Origin: Lineus longissimus
Taxonomy: Eukaryota; Nemertea; Pilidiophora; Heteronemertea; Lineidae
Direction: 5' to 3'
Length of the DNA: 64,000 nt
Assembly: GCF_910592395.1 (NCBI RefSeq)
Contig: NC_088312.1
Span: forward strand, 8,308,001-8,372,000
Shown here: positions 49,106 to 60,600 of the stretch, one piece after another
Numbering within the stretch: position 1 is the stretch's first letter
Layout of the letters: each line of letters starts with the position of its first letter
Notes under the pieces: model-generated
Told to the model about the DNA's origin: nothing
Databases searched by the model: none
What the model saw: the letters and a program-made list of their open reading frames with translations, nothing else
Position numbers and translations under genes: made by a program

Positions 49106-52100
49106 CCAAGTGTCACCCATCTACTGGAAGGGACATCTACCATCGCAAAACAGCGCATTTGAATATGAGTACGTCTCCAAGAGATTGATGTGGTCAGTAC
49201 ACCCATCTAACACTTCAAGTCAGTGCACTTGATTGTGAGTATGTCTCCAAGAGGTTGATATGGTCAGACCCATCTACTGGAAGGGACATCTACCACCTCA
49301 AGATAGGGCACCTCCAAGAGTACACCCATCGAATGGAAGAAACCTCTGCCACCTCAGGACACGGCAATTAAGTGCAAGTATGACTTCAGGAGGTTGATGT
49401 GGTCAGTAAACCCATCTAATGGAAGGGACATCTACCACCTCAAGATAGGGCACCTCCAAGAGTACACCCATCTAATGGAAGAAACATCTGCCACCTCAGG
49501 ACATGGCACTTTAGTGTAAGTATGACTTCAAGAGGTTGATGTGGTCAGTACACCCATCTAATGGAAGGGACACATACCACCTTAAGACAGGGCACTTGAT
49601 TGTGAGTATGTCTCCAAGAGGTTGATGTGGTCAGTACACCCATCTAATGGAAGGGACATCTACCACCTCAAGACAGGGCACTCTATTGTGAGTATGTCTC
49701 CAAGAGATTGATTTGGTCAGTACACCCATCTAATGGAAGGGACATCTACCACCTCAAGACAGGGCACTCTATTGTGAGTATGTCTTCAAGAGATTGATGT
49801 GGTCAGTACACCCATCTAATGGAAGGGACATCTACCACCTCAAGACAGGGCACCTGATTGTGGATATGTCTCCAAGAGATTGATGTGGTCAGTACACCCA
49901 TCTAATGGAAGGGACATCTACCACCTCAAGACAGGGCACCTGATTGTGAGTATGTCTTCAAGAGATTGATGTGGTCAGTACACCCATCTAATGGAAGGGA
50001 CATCTACCACCTCAAGACAGGGCACTCTATTGTGAGTATGTCTTCAAGAGGTTGATGTGGTCAGTACACCCATCTAATGGAAGGGACATCTACCACCTTA
50101 AGACAGGGCACCTGATTGTGAGTATGTCTGCAAGAGGTTGATGTGGTCAGTACACCCATCTAATGGAAGGGACATCTACCACCTCAAGACAGGGCACCTG
50201 ATTGTGGGTATGTCTCCAAGAGATTGATGTGGTCAGCACACCCATCTAATGGAAGGGACATCTACCACCTCAAGACAGGGCACCTGATTGTGAGTATGTC
50301 TTCAAGAGGTTGATGTGGTCAGTACACCCATCTAATGGAAGGGACATCTACCACCTTAAGACAGGGCACCTGATTGTGGGTATGTCTTCAAGAGGTTGAT
50401 TTGGTCAGTACACCCATCTAATGGAAGGGACATCTACCACCTTAAGACAGGGCACCTGATTGTGGGTATGTCTTCAAGAGGTTGATGTGGTCAGTACACC
50501 CATCTAATGGAAGGGACATCTACCACCTCAAGACAGGGCACCTGATTGTGAGTATGTCTTCAAGAGGTTGATGTGGTCAGTACACCCATCTAATGGAAGG
50601 GACATCTACCACCTTAAGACAGGGCACCTGATTGTGAGTTTGTCTTCAAGAGGTTGATTTGGTCAGTACACCAATCTAATGGAAGGGACATCTGCCACCT
50701 CAAGACAGGGCACCTGATTGTGGGTATGTCTTCAAGAGGTTGATTTGGTCAGTACACCCATCTAATGGAAGGGACATCTACCACCTCAAGACAGGGCACT
50801 TGATTGTGAGTATGTCTTCAAGAGATTGATTTGGTCAGTAGACCCATCTAATGGAAGGGACATCTACCACCTCAAGACAGGGCACTTGATTGTGAGTATG
50901 TCTTCAAGAGATTGATTTGGTCAGTAGACCCATCTAATGGAAGGGACATCTACCACCTCAAGACAGGGCACTTGATTGTGAGTATGTCTTCAAGAGATTG
51001 ATTTGGTCAGTAGACCCATCTAATGGAAGGGACATCTACCACCTCAAGACAGGGCACTCTATTGTGAGTATGTCTTCAAGAGGTTGATGTGGTCAGTACA
51101 CCCATCTAATGGAAGGGACATCTACCACATCAAGACATCTACCACCTCAAGACAGGGCACCTGATTGTGAGTATGTCTCAAGAGGTTGATTTGGTCAGTA
51201 CACCCATCTAATGGAAGGGACATCTACCACCTCAAGACAGGGCACCTGATTGTGGGTATGTCTTCAAGAGATTGATGTGGTCAGTACACCCATCTAATGG
51301 AAGGGACATCTACCACCTCAAGACAGGGCACCTGATTGTGAGTATGTCTTCAAGAGGTTGATTTGGTCAGTACACCCATCTAATGGAAGGGACATCTACC
51401 ACCTCAAGACAGGGCACCTGATTGTGGGTATGTCTTCAAGAGATTGATGTGGTCAGTACACCCATCTAATGGAAGGGACATCTACCACCTCAAGACAGGG
51501 CACCTGATTGTGAGTATGTCTTCAAGAGGTTGATTTGGTCAGTACACCCATCTAATGGAAGGGACATCTACCACCTCAAGACAGGGCACCTGATTGTGGG
51601 TATGTCTTCAAGAGGTTGATTTGGTCAGTACACCCATCTAATGGAAGGGACATCTACCACCTCAAGACAGGGCACCTGATTGTGAGTATGTCTTCAAGAG
51701 GTTGATTTGGTCAGTACACCCATCTAATGGAAGGGACATCTACCACCTCAAGACAGGGCACCTGATTGTGGGTATGTCTTCAAGAGATTGATGTGGTCAG
51801 TACACCCATCTAATGGAAGGGACATCTACCACCTCAAGACAGGGCACCTGATTGTGAGTATGTCTTCAAGAGGTTGATTTGGTCAGTACACCCATCTAAT
51901 GGAAGGGACATCTACCACCTCAAGACAGGGCACCTGATTGTGGGTATGTCTTCAAGAGGTTGATTTGGTCAGTACACCCATCTAATGGAAGGGACATCTA
52001 CCACCTCAAGACAGGGCACCTGATTGTGAGTATGTCTTCAAGAGGTTGATTTGGTCAGTACACCCATCTAATGGAAGGGACATCTACCACCTCAAGACAG

Positions 52101-52321
52101 GGCACCTGATTGTGAGTATGTCTTCAAGATATTGATTTGGTCAGTAAACCAATCTAATGGAAGGGACATCTACCACTTTAAGACAGGGCACTCTATTGTG
52201 AGTATGTCTGCAAGAGGTTGATGTGGTCAGTACACCCATCTAATGGAAGGGACACATACCACCTCAAGACAGGGGACTTGATTGTGAGTATGTCACCAAG
52301 AGATTGATGTGGTCAGTACAC
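49106..52321 (+). repeat. 86-bp satellite array, about 36 units
   Basis: Head-to-tail units of 86 bp, for example containing TGGTCAGTACACCCATCTAA, then GGAAGGGACATCTACCACCT, then CAAGACAGGGCACCTGATTG, then TGAGTATGTCTTCAAGAG. Successive copies of TAATGGAAGGG sit at 49560, 49646, 49732 and 49818. The first 400 bp and the last 200 bp are more diverged, and the middle is highly homogeneous. From about 51240 to 52060, GTGGGT and GTGAGT units alternate, and GAGATT/GAGGTT adds a second alternation. An irregular unit with an approximately 20-bp internal duplication is at about 51118-51145. No open frame runs through it. Confidence 0.95.
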
Positions 52322-52431
52322 TGCCTTGTAGACATACTCACACTCAAGTGCCTTGTCTTGAGTTGGTAGGTGTCATTTTCCAGAAGACAGGTGTACTGAC
52401 CACATCAATCTCTTGGAGAGATGTTCACAAT
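52322..52431 (-). repeat. Inverted terminal satellite unit
   Basis: At its right end the array flips strand. The reverse complement of this segment contains GAGATTGATGTGGTCAGTAC and CTCAAGACAAGGCACTTGAG, which matches the 86-bp unit with about 20% divergence. Part of it, GGAGAGATGTTCACAATC plus TATCCTCATTT, is repeated again at about 52938-52968 before a C14 run. Confidence 0.85.
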
Positions 52432-53521
52432 CTATCCTCATTTTTCCCCAGTGACAAGACCATTTTTGCATAACAGTGTGCCACAAGAAGCACAAAAAGA
52501 CTATAGTTCAATAATATAATAATTGATATCAATACTTTGTACAAAATAATACGTACATCTACATGTAATAGTGTGATAGATTAGGAATTACATCAAGTCG
52601 TTTCTTGGATGCAGTGCTAGTCCTTATACAGTGTGTCCACAGATAGAGAGGCACAACAGAGTTAATTGCTAAGTTGTCCAAGTTCACATTGCTGATTCAG
52701 GATTAATATCACAAAGATAGCTGATATCAAAATCAGTTAAATGGAGGTCCTCATGAAACTAAACGAACACATCGGGTCTCCCAAGCAACGCCTCGATCAG
52801 GCAAAATGTTGGCCAAAGAAGGCATACACACAGCACTCAACACTCCCCTTGGGTAGCACTACAAACTGGCCACAACTGACGACTCAACAACTTATTCATC
52901 TTTTTTTTCTCATTTTGGTTGTAGAAATGTGTTTGGATTGGAGAGATACTCACAATCTATCCTCATTTCCCCCCCCCCCCCCACCCCTATTAGTTTTTGC
53001 TTTCCCCATCCCCAATACTTTATGCCAAACCCCTTTGTCCATAAAATACAATTCTGTACTTAACAGGACATCCTATACTTGTCCGTTAAAACCTACAGCT
53101 ATTGACATCGTCATCAACATGACAAAGGTCCCTTCATGAGGACCCTAGTGAAATACTACAACTACATAGTCAGCACAAAATATACACAATGCAGAAGGAA
53201 TTCTTTCAGGAGACCGAGGTTTTCATTTTATCTTTTACTTACACAAACAAATAATAAAGTATTAACATTCCACTTCTGCAGCTATTGCAGACTGCCGTAT
53301 ATGTATAGTCTTGGTTTATAAAACACAAATACCTGTCCTCAATGAGTGTTGGATGGAAATAACAGTTCAATGATTGGACTTCCCATAGCTGATGGAGAAC
53401 TCACTGACACTCCCCATCCCTTGATTCAGCCCAATTTTCCCAATGAATCATTCCAATATATTAAAATCACAGGAACAAAATGTTTTAAGTTCCTGGTGGC
53501 ATCCACTTTCAAATTGAATCC
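52432..53521. other. CHMP2A 3' flank
   Basis: This holds the 3' UTR of CHMP2A on the minus strand and unique AT-rich DNA. A run of 14 C residues lies at 52969-52982, next to a short repeat of the satellite edge. No further gene is seen. Confidence 0.5.
52969..52982. repeat. Poly(C) tract, 14 bases
   Basis: An uninterrupted C14 run follows a copy of the satellite-edge sequence TCACAATCTATCCTCATTT. The run is G-rich on the opposite strand. Its length is prone to variation and sequencing error. Confidence 0.85.
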
Positions 53522-55199
53522 TCACTGCCGTTTCAGGTCATTTAATCTGGCTTCTAAATCTAAATCTGCATCACTGGTAACTCCTGCAGCCTGTGGTTGC
53601 TTCGCTGCTGTTTTTGCTGGCCCAAGAGACCGATCTGTCTGTGGTAGGCCTGGAATAAGTAATGAAATAGAAGTCAGAGGGACATAATTCATTGTTTACA
53701 GATTTGGATGCCTACCAATAAATGGTCCTATACGTCATTTCAGCAGCAAAACACAATATTTTACCTCCAATATTCTAAATGAACTGCAAATTTGTCAAGA
53801 CTGAACACAAAAACGAACTACCCAACTCATCTTGTTAATCTTGTGATAGGATAACCCAAGTATTTTAGTTCACAACATCAATTCCTTTATAAACTTACCA
53901 GCTAACTCATCACCAAGCTGTAATCCTAACTCATCTAGCACTTGTCCAACAATCGCATCGCTGAAAAAAAGATATAATGATGGTGAGTTAGATATGGTAC
54001 AGATGACATCAAGCTCATATCTGCATAAACAAGAGTTTTTAGAAACCCCTTTATAGAAGGCGAATCCTTTAAAATCGGGGTTTCCTTTAAGGTGTACGCC
54101 GTTCGTATTGACTGATAGCTCAGGAAAATTGACACAAATCATACACAATGCCAAAGTACAGTTATCGTGCGTCGGCTTGGCTGAAACTTGGTACTCATAG
54201 GATTTGCATACATGTATCTATCTAATCTACATATCGGCAATATTGAAATTTACCTTTCTTCCTCATCATCCTCATCTCCCATAACATCATCAATGGCATC
54301 ATTCATCATCTCTTCTTTCATGTCCATCATCTCGGACTGTTTCTCAAACTCCATCATGATTTTCTGGATTTCAGGAAGCTTCAACTGAAAAATAAAGTCA
54401 AGTTTGCATTAGTGAAGCTCAACAATACTTAAAAGAAAGAATTGATATTGACTAGTATTTATTAATTCTTGTTCATAGAGACACACTGGACATCAAGAGA
54501 AACATTCTGTGGCAGTAAATATAGGATCACCATTCTCACTCGCAGCCAGATTTTTGGCGTCAAATATATAAAATGTATGGAATCCCACAGATATGAGTCA
54601 TGACAGAAACTTCAAGGAAGGATGCTTACTTGTTTATTCATTGTTTGCATTGCTTTTGTGACTCCCTTCATGGCTTGTGCCATGGAATTCTGTGATTTGA
54701 GTGTCTGTATTTTTAAAGAAACTGCTTGGATGTTGGCCCTCATGAGAATGAACTTCTTCACATAGCGACGAGTACGGACAAGATCTTTGGCCATTATTTT
54801 CACTGCATCCTGTATTAAGTGTAAGAAGATAAATTGTATTAAAGAATCATTGGAGCAGTGAACAATGTAAAAGGCAGACTGACTTCAATACAGTCGTAAA
54901 CTGGAAACTCTTGGAAATAAGCAGTCATGTGTGATGAATTATTGTTCATTTTACTATCAAATGGAGGGTTGGAATGTTATTATTATTAAGCAAAGATAAG
55001 ATTACTAAGTTGATTAGATACAAACCATTTGTCCCTGTTTCGCCAATTTCTTGATATCTGCTATAATCTTCTTTTCATTTCGTTCCATATTCTGTCGCTC
55101 TCTGTCAAGTTCCCGCATTGCCTTGTCCAATGCTCTTTTATTTTGCCTGAGAATTTCCTCTGGGGTCTTCTTACGACCAAATAACCATTCTAACGGCAT
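53522..55199 (-). CDS. CHMP2A: Charged multivesicular body protein 2A (ESCRT-III subunit)
   Basis: Minus-strand coding exons, in transcript order: 55199-55026, 54809-54630, 54384-54254, 53960-53899, 53649-53522. All are GT-AG and the phases close, giving 224 aa (human 222). The protein starts MPLEWLFGRKKTPEEILRQN and has the basic helical hairpin RALDKAMRELDRERQ, KIIADIKKLAKQGQMDAVKI, RANIQAVSLKIQTLKSQNSM and AMKGVTKAMQTMNKQ. It then has the acidic helix NDAIDDVMGDEDDEEESDAI, the segment QVLDELGLQLGDELAGLP, and the C-terminal MIT-interacting motif LEARLNDLKRQ. It is clearly CHMP2A, not CHMP2B. ESCRT-III filaments constrict membranes in endosomal sorting, cytokinesis and envelope repair, and the C-terminal motif recruits VPS4. 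A minus-strand acceptor at 55218-55220, 18 bp before the ATG, suggests a spliced 5' UTR with its upstream donor at about 55810 or 55583. Confidence 0.97.
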
Positions 55200-55865
55200 G
55201 GTGATTGTTTATGCTTTCTGAAAAATAAAATACACGTCAGGATAAACTGGACCTATCATTTGACTCCGTCCAAATCATCAACATTTCCAGATTGCCAAGG
55301 GTAAGATATAAAGAATCAAAGAATACAACTCTTTAGAACTTGGCCCGGCTACGACGATGGTACGGTATGAGTATAGTCTCGAGTGTACCGGATCAGGGAT
55401 AAGACTAACAAAGAATATCTCCTTCAGTCCTAATTGCCTTAGGTTCAAAGAAATTACACAAAACTAAAAGTTCTCTGTCACACAAACAAAAGTCCACAAG
55501 TCGAACCAATATCGAGAGTATACTACTGTCTTGAGTGTTCTGTTGATCAGCAAGTAAAAGTGAGTCACCGCAGTGTGACCTACCTGATGACAGTGTAGCA
55601 TGCCATTGGTTTGTTAAAAATTTATCATGTCCATGTGTCAGAAATATAATAATGTGCTAAGCCCTAGCCTCATCAAAATTCAGGTTCAAATAATTTGGCA
55701 ATCCAGGACTTTACTTCAGTTTTCTTTTGATGACCGTTATCTACATGATATAAAGAACATTCAAAACAAATGTCACAGAATTAGGACGAGGAAAAAGGTA
55801 GAAAACTTACATTATTTCGTTTGCAAAACGAACTTTTTGCCAAAATTGTGAAATTGTTTTGTATA

Positions 55866-55873
55866 TGACGTCA
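55866..55873. promoter_or_regulatory. Palindromic CRE (ATF/CREB site) near CHMP2A promoter
   Basis: The perfect full CRE TGACGTCA lies about 670 bp upstream of the CHMP2A ATG and just upstream of a candidate 5' UTR exon with a GTAAGT donor at 55810 on the minus strand. The position is typical of a proximal promoter element. Confidence 0.5.
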
Positions 55874-56093
55874 CGGTTTTGTGGCGTGTACTCTCAAACA
55901 CGGAAGATGGAAATTTAATGAAAAATGCTTTATGTTGAATAATTAACGAGTAAATTGTAGTAGTTTGAATGAAATTTAGAAAAACCTAATTTTAAGTTTT
56001 AAAATAAACCAAGGATGTTATCATTTGACCGAGTTGCTGCCCAGCCCAAAGATGCAAATTGACGGCCAAGGAAAATTATTGGTTCTAATTTAC

Positions 56094-56104
56094 AAGATGG
56101 CGGC
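56094..56104 (+). promoter_or_regulatory. YY1 site AAGATGGCGGC
   Basis: A perfect core YY1 motif in the divergent intergenic region. Such sites often mark transcription starts in housekeeping promoters. Whether it serves CHMP2A, CSDE1 or an unannotated transcript is not visible. Confidence 0.45.
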
Positions 56105-56944
56105 ATGCCAGCAGTGCTGTGCTGAGCTAAGGGTTTGTATATTTCACTCTCAAAAACCTATTTCTCGTACTTCTAATATCACACTTCTATGTCAATGATT
56201 ACTCGGATAGTTCAAGTACATGTATGCCGAATTTCATTTCCTCTACCCCTGGGGTTTTTCTTCAACAGCCAAACAAAGTGGGTGCTTCATTGTTTACACG
56301 TCTCATTTTCTTTCTTGTGTGACGTCGCTTCGTCCACTGCGCATTTTGCTGTTTCAGCAACTTCTTACTTGGCCTACTTTTCTCTGTTTATTTGTTCATG
56401 GTGTATTGTTCCTGAGTATTGTATCAAGCCAAGTTCTTGGTAGGAGACCTGTGATGAACTTGGTTAAGTAGTGCTCTCAACTCACCGGCCGCGTCTCGAC
56501 ACGATTACCTCTGGCTCTGCCTTAGCTCCGGCTTCTCGAACTCGATGCCTGCGATTTTCACTTCTCTTGGCAATAAAGTTGACCATCGGCATCGATTTAT
56601 GTGGATGCAGAAATAGATGCAGAAATAGATGCAGTATGGCACGACAATTAAAGTCATGCATTTCACCTAGGTCTACCTCATACCTGAACAACGTCAAAGG
56701 GTTAGAAACAGTGGGCGGCCGCTGGCACTGGCAGTGGCATTGTCATTGTTTGGCTTAGGCCTTCGACAAGTCGGGTGTGTTCTGGAAAGTTCTTATTTGG
56801 TTTCTATGAGCTCAGTTTTTTGTCTTTGTCGAATCGTCCATTATCGCATTTCCAAACAGTCGCAGTACACTGTTTCCGGCAAAGGCCCATACCTTGGCCA
56901 AGATGCCTTATTAATTGATAATGATGATGATGTACATTCAACTG

Positions 56945-57144
56945 AATAGGCTATTTGCCAGATACGCCTGTACCACCTGGGGTCGGGAAAACAAACTAAA
57001 ATAACAATTGGTTTTACGGTCAATGATGCCAGGCAATGCCTCTTGAGCCATTGTGTGGCATCTATAACCATGAAGATCCAAGTAAAGATGGTTTTTTTGT
57101 TCCCGACCCTAGGTGGTACCGGCGTATCTGCCAAAAGGCCTATT
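56945..57144. mobile_element. 200-bp MITE with about 45-bp inverted repeats
   Basis: The left end reads AATAGGC..TTTGCCAGATACGCC then CCACCTGGGGTCGGGAA. The right end is its complement (TTCCCGACCCTAGGTGG, then GGCGTATCTGCC..AAGGCCTATT). The arms pair over about 45 bp with a few mismatches, around a central region of about 100 bp that has its own short stem (GATGCCAGGCAATGCC). There is no coding capacity. The family is different from the MITE at 30947 and 47456. Confidence 0.82.
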
Positions 57145-57646
57145 GAAGGGTGGTATTAAGGGTCTGAACTCACCTATTAAGGTACCCTGTCGACATTCAT
57201 GTACATATAACCGTAACCTTTATGTTATTAAACTGATGTCTTTTTTGTCCTCAAAATACATTGCTCATTGACCTTGACGGTGTTACTGTTAAAAAACTAA
57301 TGGTCAAAAAGTATGTTGTGGCATTTTGAGTTTACTTTGACTTTATTGCTCACACACAAAGACTAGACTTGCTTCCATCTTATAATCCATGTCATCTCTC
57401 TTTCAGAAATCACCCCAGTAGCTTAGAACCCTTCTCTACTGGTACCTTCGGTGTATCTTCTTAACTAAGACCCACTCAGCAAAAAATAAGAACCTTATCT
57501 GTAGCGAAGCACACACTGCGCATCTGAGGGTTTGGCAAGGCACAAGGAACGTTTATGATTCGTGAATGACAGCTTTAAAAACGGAACCGCAACAGAACAA
57601 AGCAACTACTTAAGCAAGGAATCAAGCAACAAGAAGAAACAATAAG

Positions 57647-60600
57647 ATGGCAAATCCTCAGTGGAAGGTAAGATCAAAAATTTGTTCCAGTCACAAACTT
57701 ATTTGCTTCATGTGTTATTACAGTAGACAGTGGCCTAATGTGGCAATCACAAGGATAATATTTTGATATAGCTGCTACTGCCATGACTGCTTCTTTGTGT
57801 AATTGTCTAAGAAAAAGATGGATTAATTCATATTCATAAAGAAAACTTCAGGTTCCTCTTATAATTATTCGATCAGCATTGTTACATTACAGCATCACCT
57901 TACATCATGTCATTTTGAAACAAACTTGTTGAATTGAAAGTCTCTAGGAATTGCCAGTCCTGCACTGCTACAGGCTGCAGCTCCGTCCCGGTAGTAGGTT
58001 ATACTGCTATTTCTACTGCCTCAAGTCAACCACCTGAAGTTCATTTGCTGGTGGCTCTGTGAGCGTTCAGGTAAATGCTAGTTTACCAACCTGTAAACAC
58101 TTCCCTCACATTCCACTAAGTGGTTGTACAGTTGTACCCCAGATAATTTCTGAACCCATACAGTACCGCCCCTGCAGAGAAAAGAGGACAACAGAACATC
58201 TGGCCTATCGCCAAGAATGTTTGCATCCGCTCTTTGGAAATTCCATTTGCTTGATATCCCATATTAAAAAAACGTGATGATTGCTGGTATGTTGTATTGT
58301 ATAAAAATCTACATATGTTGTATGTTTTCTTCCATTTTGATGTGAAGATTTTTTATGAGATTGACATTGTGAAGTACAATTGGTCTGATCAGGCTTTCCA
58401 TTTATAGAGTCAAAGGCTTCTGGCAGCATGGAAATAATCATACCCACAGTAGCTTGAAACTTCAGCAGGCTGTACATGTAGATCAGCCGCTGCAGGTATG
58501 CTATTTCCTAGCGCTAAGCCTGGCTAAGAACACTTACAGATCTACAATGTAATGCCATGGTAATGTTTTGCTACCTGATCTTGGTAGACCGTGAAAAGGA
58601 GCAGATATCCAAAGCATTTCACCTGTTTTGTCTGTCTGTGCGAGAGTTAGCACTTTCACGATTTACTTGCTCTGCCATGAAGCCCAAAGAAGCAATCGTC
58701 GTGGTGGTGGACGTGAACGGAAATAACAATAAGGTATTGGATGACAATTCCCAATTTTATTTCATCTTGTCAATCTTCGAAGAGTTCAATGCATGTTGAT
58801 GTAGTATCTATACGGAGTCTACCGTACAAGGTTATTTGATAAGCAGTTATTGGATAAACGTCTACAACTTCGATGACCCGACTGACAATGAGATTCGGTA
58901 TGTACAGCACTGTAACACACAGAAACATCTTTTCATGCTGTATGACGGATTTGCTGTTTCTTCTAAATCCTTTTGAAAACCTGTGAAAATTGTCAAAAGT
59001 TGAGAACCATTTCTGTAGTTTGGTTCTGCAAGTCTGTCTCAGAAACTTTTGGACGGAATTTGGCATTAAACCGGGGGGATTGAATTGGAAGGAACCTGAC
59101 ATAAGATGAGGTTTTGTTAATCGATATGTAGATTAGAATATGTGGTATTGATAAGCATCAATCCATTGATTGTACAAGATGCACAATTACGTAAATTGGA
59201 GGGATGATGAATATTGCTGCTGCAGAGAATTCCTACATGTACCAAACCTAATGCCATGTGTCCAGCCTACTGTCCAGTCCAGTTAGGGTTTTCCTCCTGA
59301 CAGAAGTTCAAATCTAATGTCACTTGTCGGAAGTATTTATAAAAACAACTTGAACAACTCAGTGGGTGCGTAACTTCCGGCAAGTTCAAATGCTGGTTAC
59401 TTCGAAACGGTCTTGATATTAAGGTTGCTCTTTACCTGTGGATGTTGGCACTTGTGTCTACATGTTCATACAGCGTAAATTGTTGCTAATAAAAACACAA
59501 CTGTTCTTCTTCATGTATTCCTACCTTTCCCTGCGTTGCATATTATGATATGATGACGCAAATTGCTGTGGTGAACTCATCGATGATTAATCCTCTCAAC
59601 AGTGTTGTGAACCTGCTCGCTGTTACTCTCTTATTTATAATCATGTCTTCTCGGCAGGCCAGGATGTTAAAGAAACATTACTCTTTTCCTTTTTACATTG
59701 TATGTGTACATTTATTAATGTTGCTCTAGTATAACCAGTCTCAAGTTGTCCCCATTGTCCATCATTACAAGGAGATTACGTCCATCTATGAATCCAAATG
59801 TTGCAAGATTCTAAACCACTGCCCCTGTGGGGAACCCCCTTCACCATGTCAACCCAAATTGTCCTTCAGGGAGTATCGGGATGTTTGGTTTGTTCCTCAT
59901 GTACGTGACAGTCTGCCCTTGGCCAGCCGTAGCAGTAGGCATAGTGGACAGAATGTGCCAAGTCAAATTGTTCCAGCACAAAGAAATTTTGTTTAGCTTT
60001 GTCGCTTAAAAAAAATCATGATTTGCTCATTTCAGAATTTCCAGCCGCCAGCTATCCAAGACCCAGCCATACTTGCCTTCCAGCCGAGATCATCTCCACA
60101 AAGTCACTATGGAAATTCCGTGATGCAAAACTCAGGCAGCAATAACATGAACAATGCCGTTAGAGAAACAGGATTCGTAGAAAAAATCTTGGTACGTTTT
60201 CTCTCAAAAGGTTTCGGTAGTTTCTTGGTAGTATATTAAGTAAACTTTTTATAACATTCGTACGCTGTATCCTTTGTGGAAAATTGACTTTGGAAGGGGA
60301 AGGGGGAACGGTCAGTAAGACTAATATGTATAGTGCCAGCAGCGATTGTATCTGTCTTGTCTTATTATTCTTATCCTGGAATACTTCTCTTTTCAGCATT
60401 CATATGGTTTTATTCAGTGCTGCGATCGAGAGGCCCGTCTCTTTTTCCACTTCAGTGAATATAACGGCAACAATGAGAGCATGAAAATAGGAGGTGTGTA
60501 GATCCTCTCTCAGTGCATCGCATTCGTGTATTCCTTTCCAACAAAATTCCTCAGAGAGAGAATTAAGAAGAAAAGTTTGATGATAAATCTTCACGACTAT

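Larger units (their letters stand above)
55200..57646. other. Divergent CHMP2A-CSDE1 intergenic region
   Basis: The two genes are head to head with 2.4 kb between start codons. The CHMP2A side contains its probable 5' UTR intron and leader (55200-about 55900). The middle holds a 200-bp MITE (56945-57144). The last 200 bp before the CSDE1 ATG form its leader. Small open frames at 56200-56950 have no family resemblance and are not called. Confidence 0.6.

Noticed and set aside
49106-52431. CRISPR-like regular array
   Set aside because: The 86-bp units are contiguous with no unique spacers, and the DNA is animal; it is a satellite.
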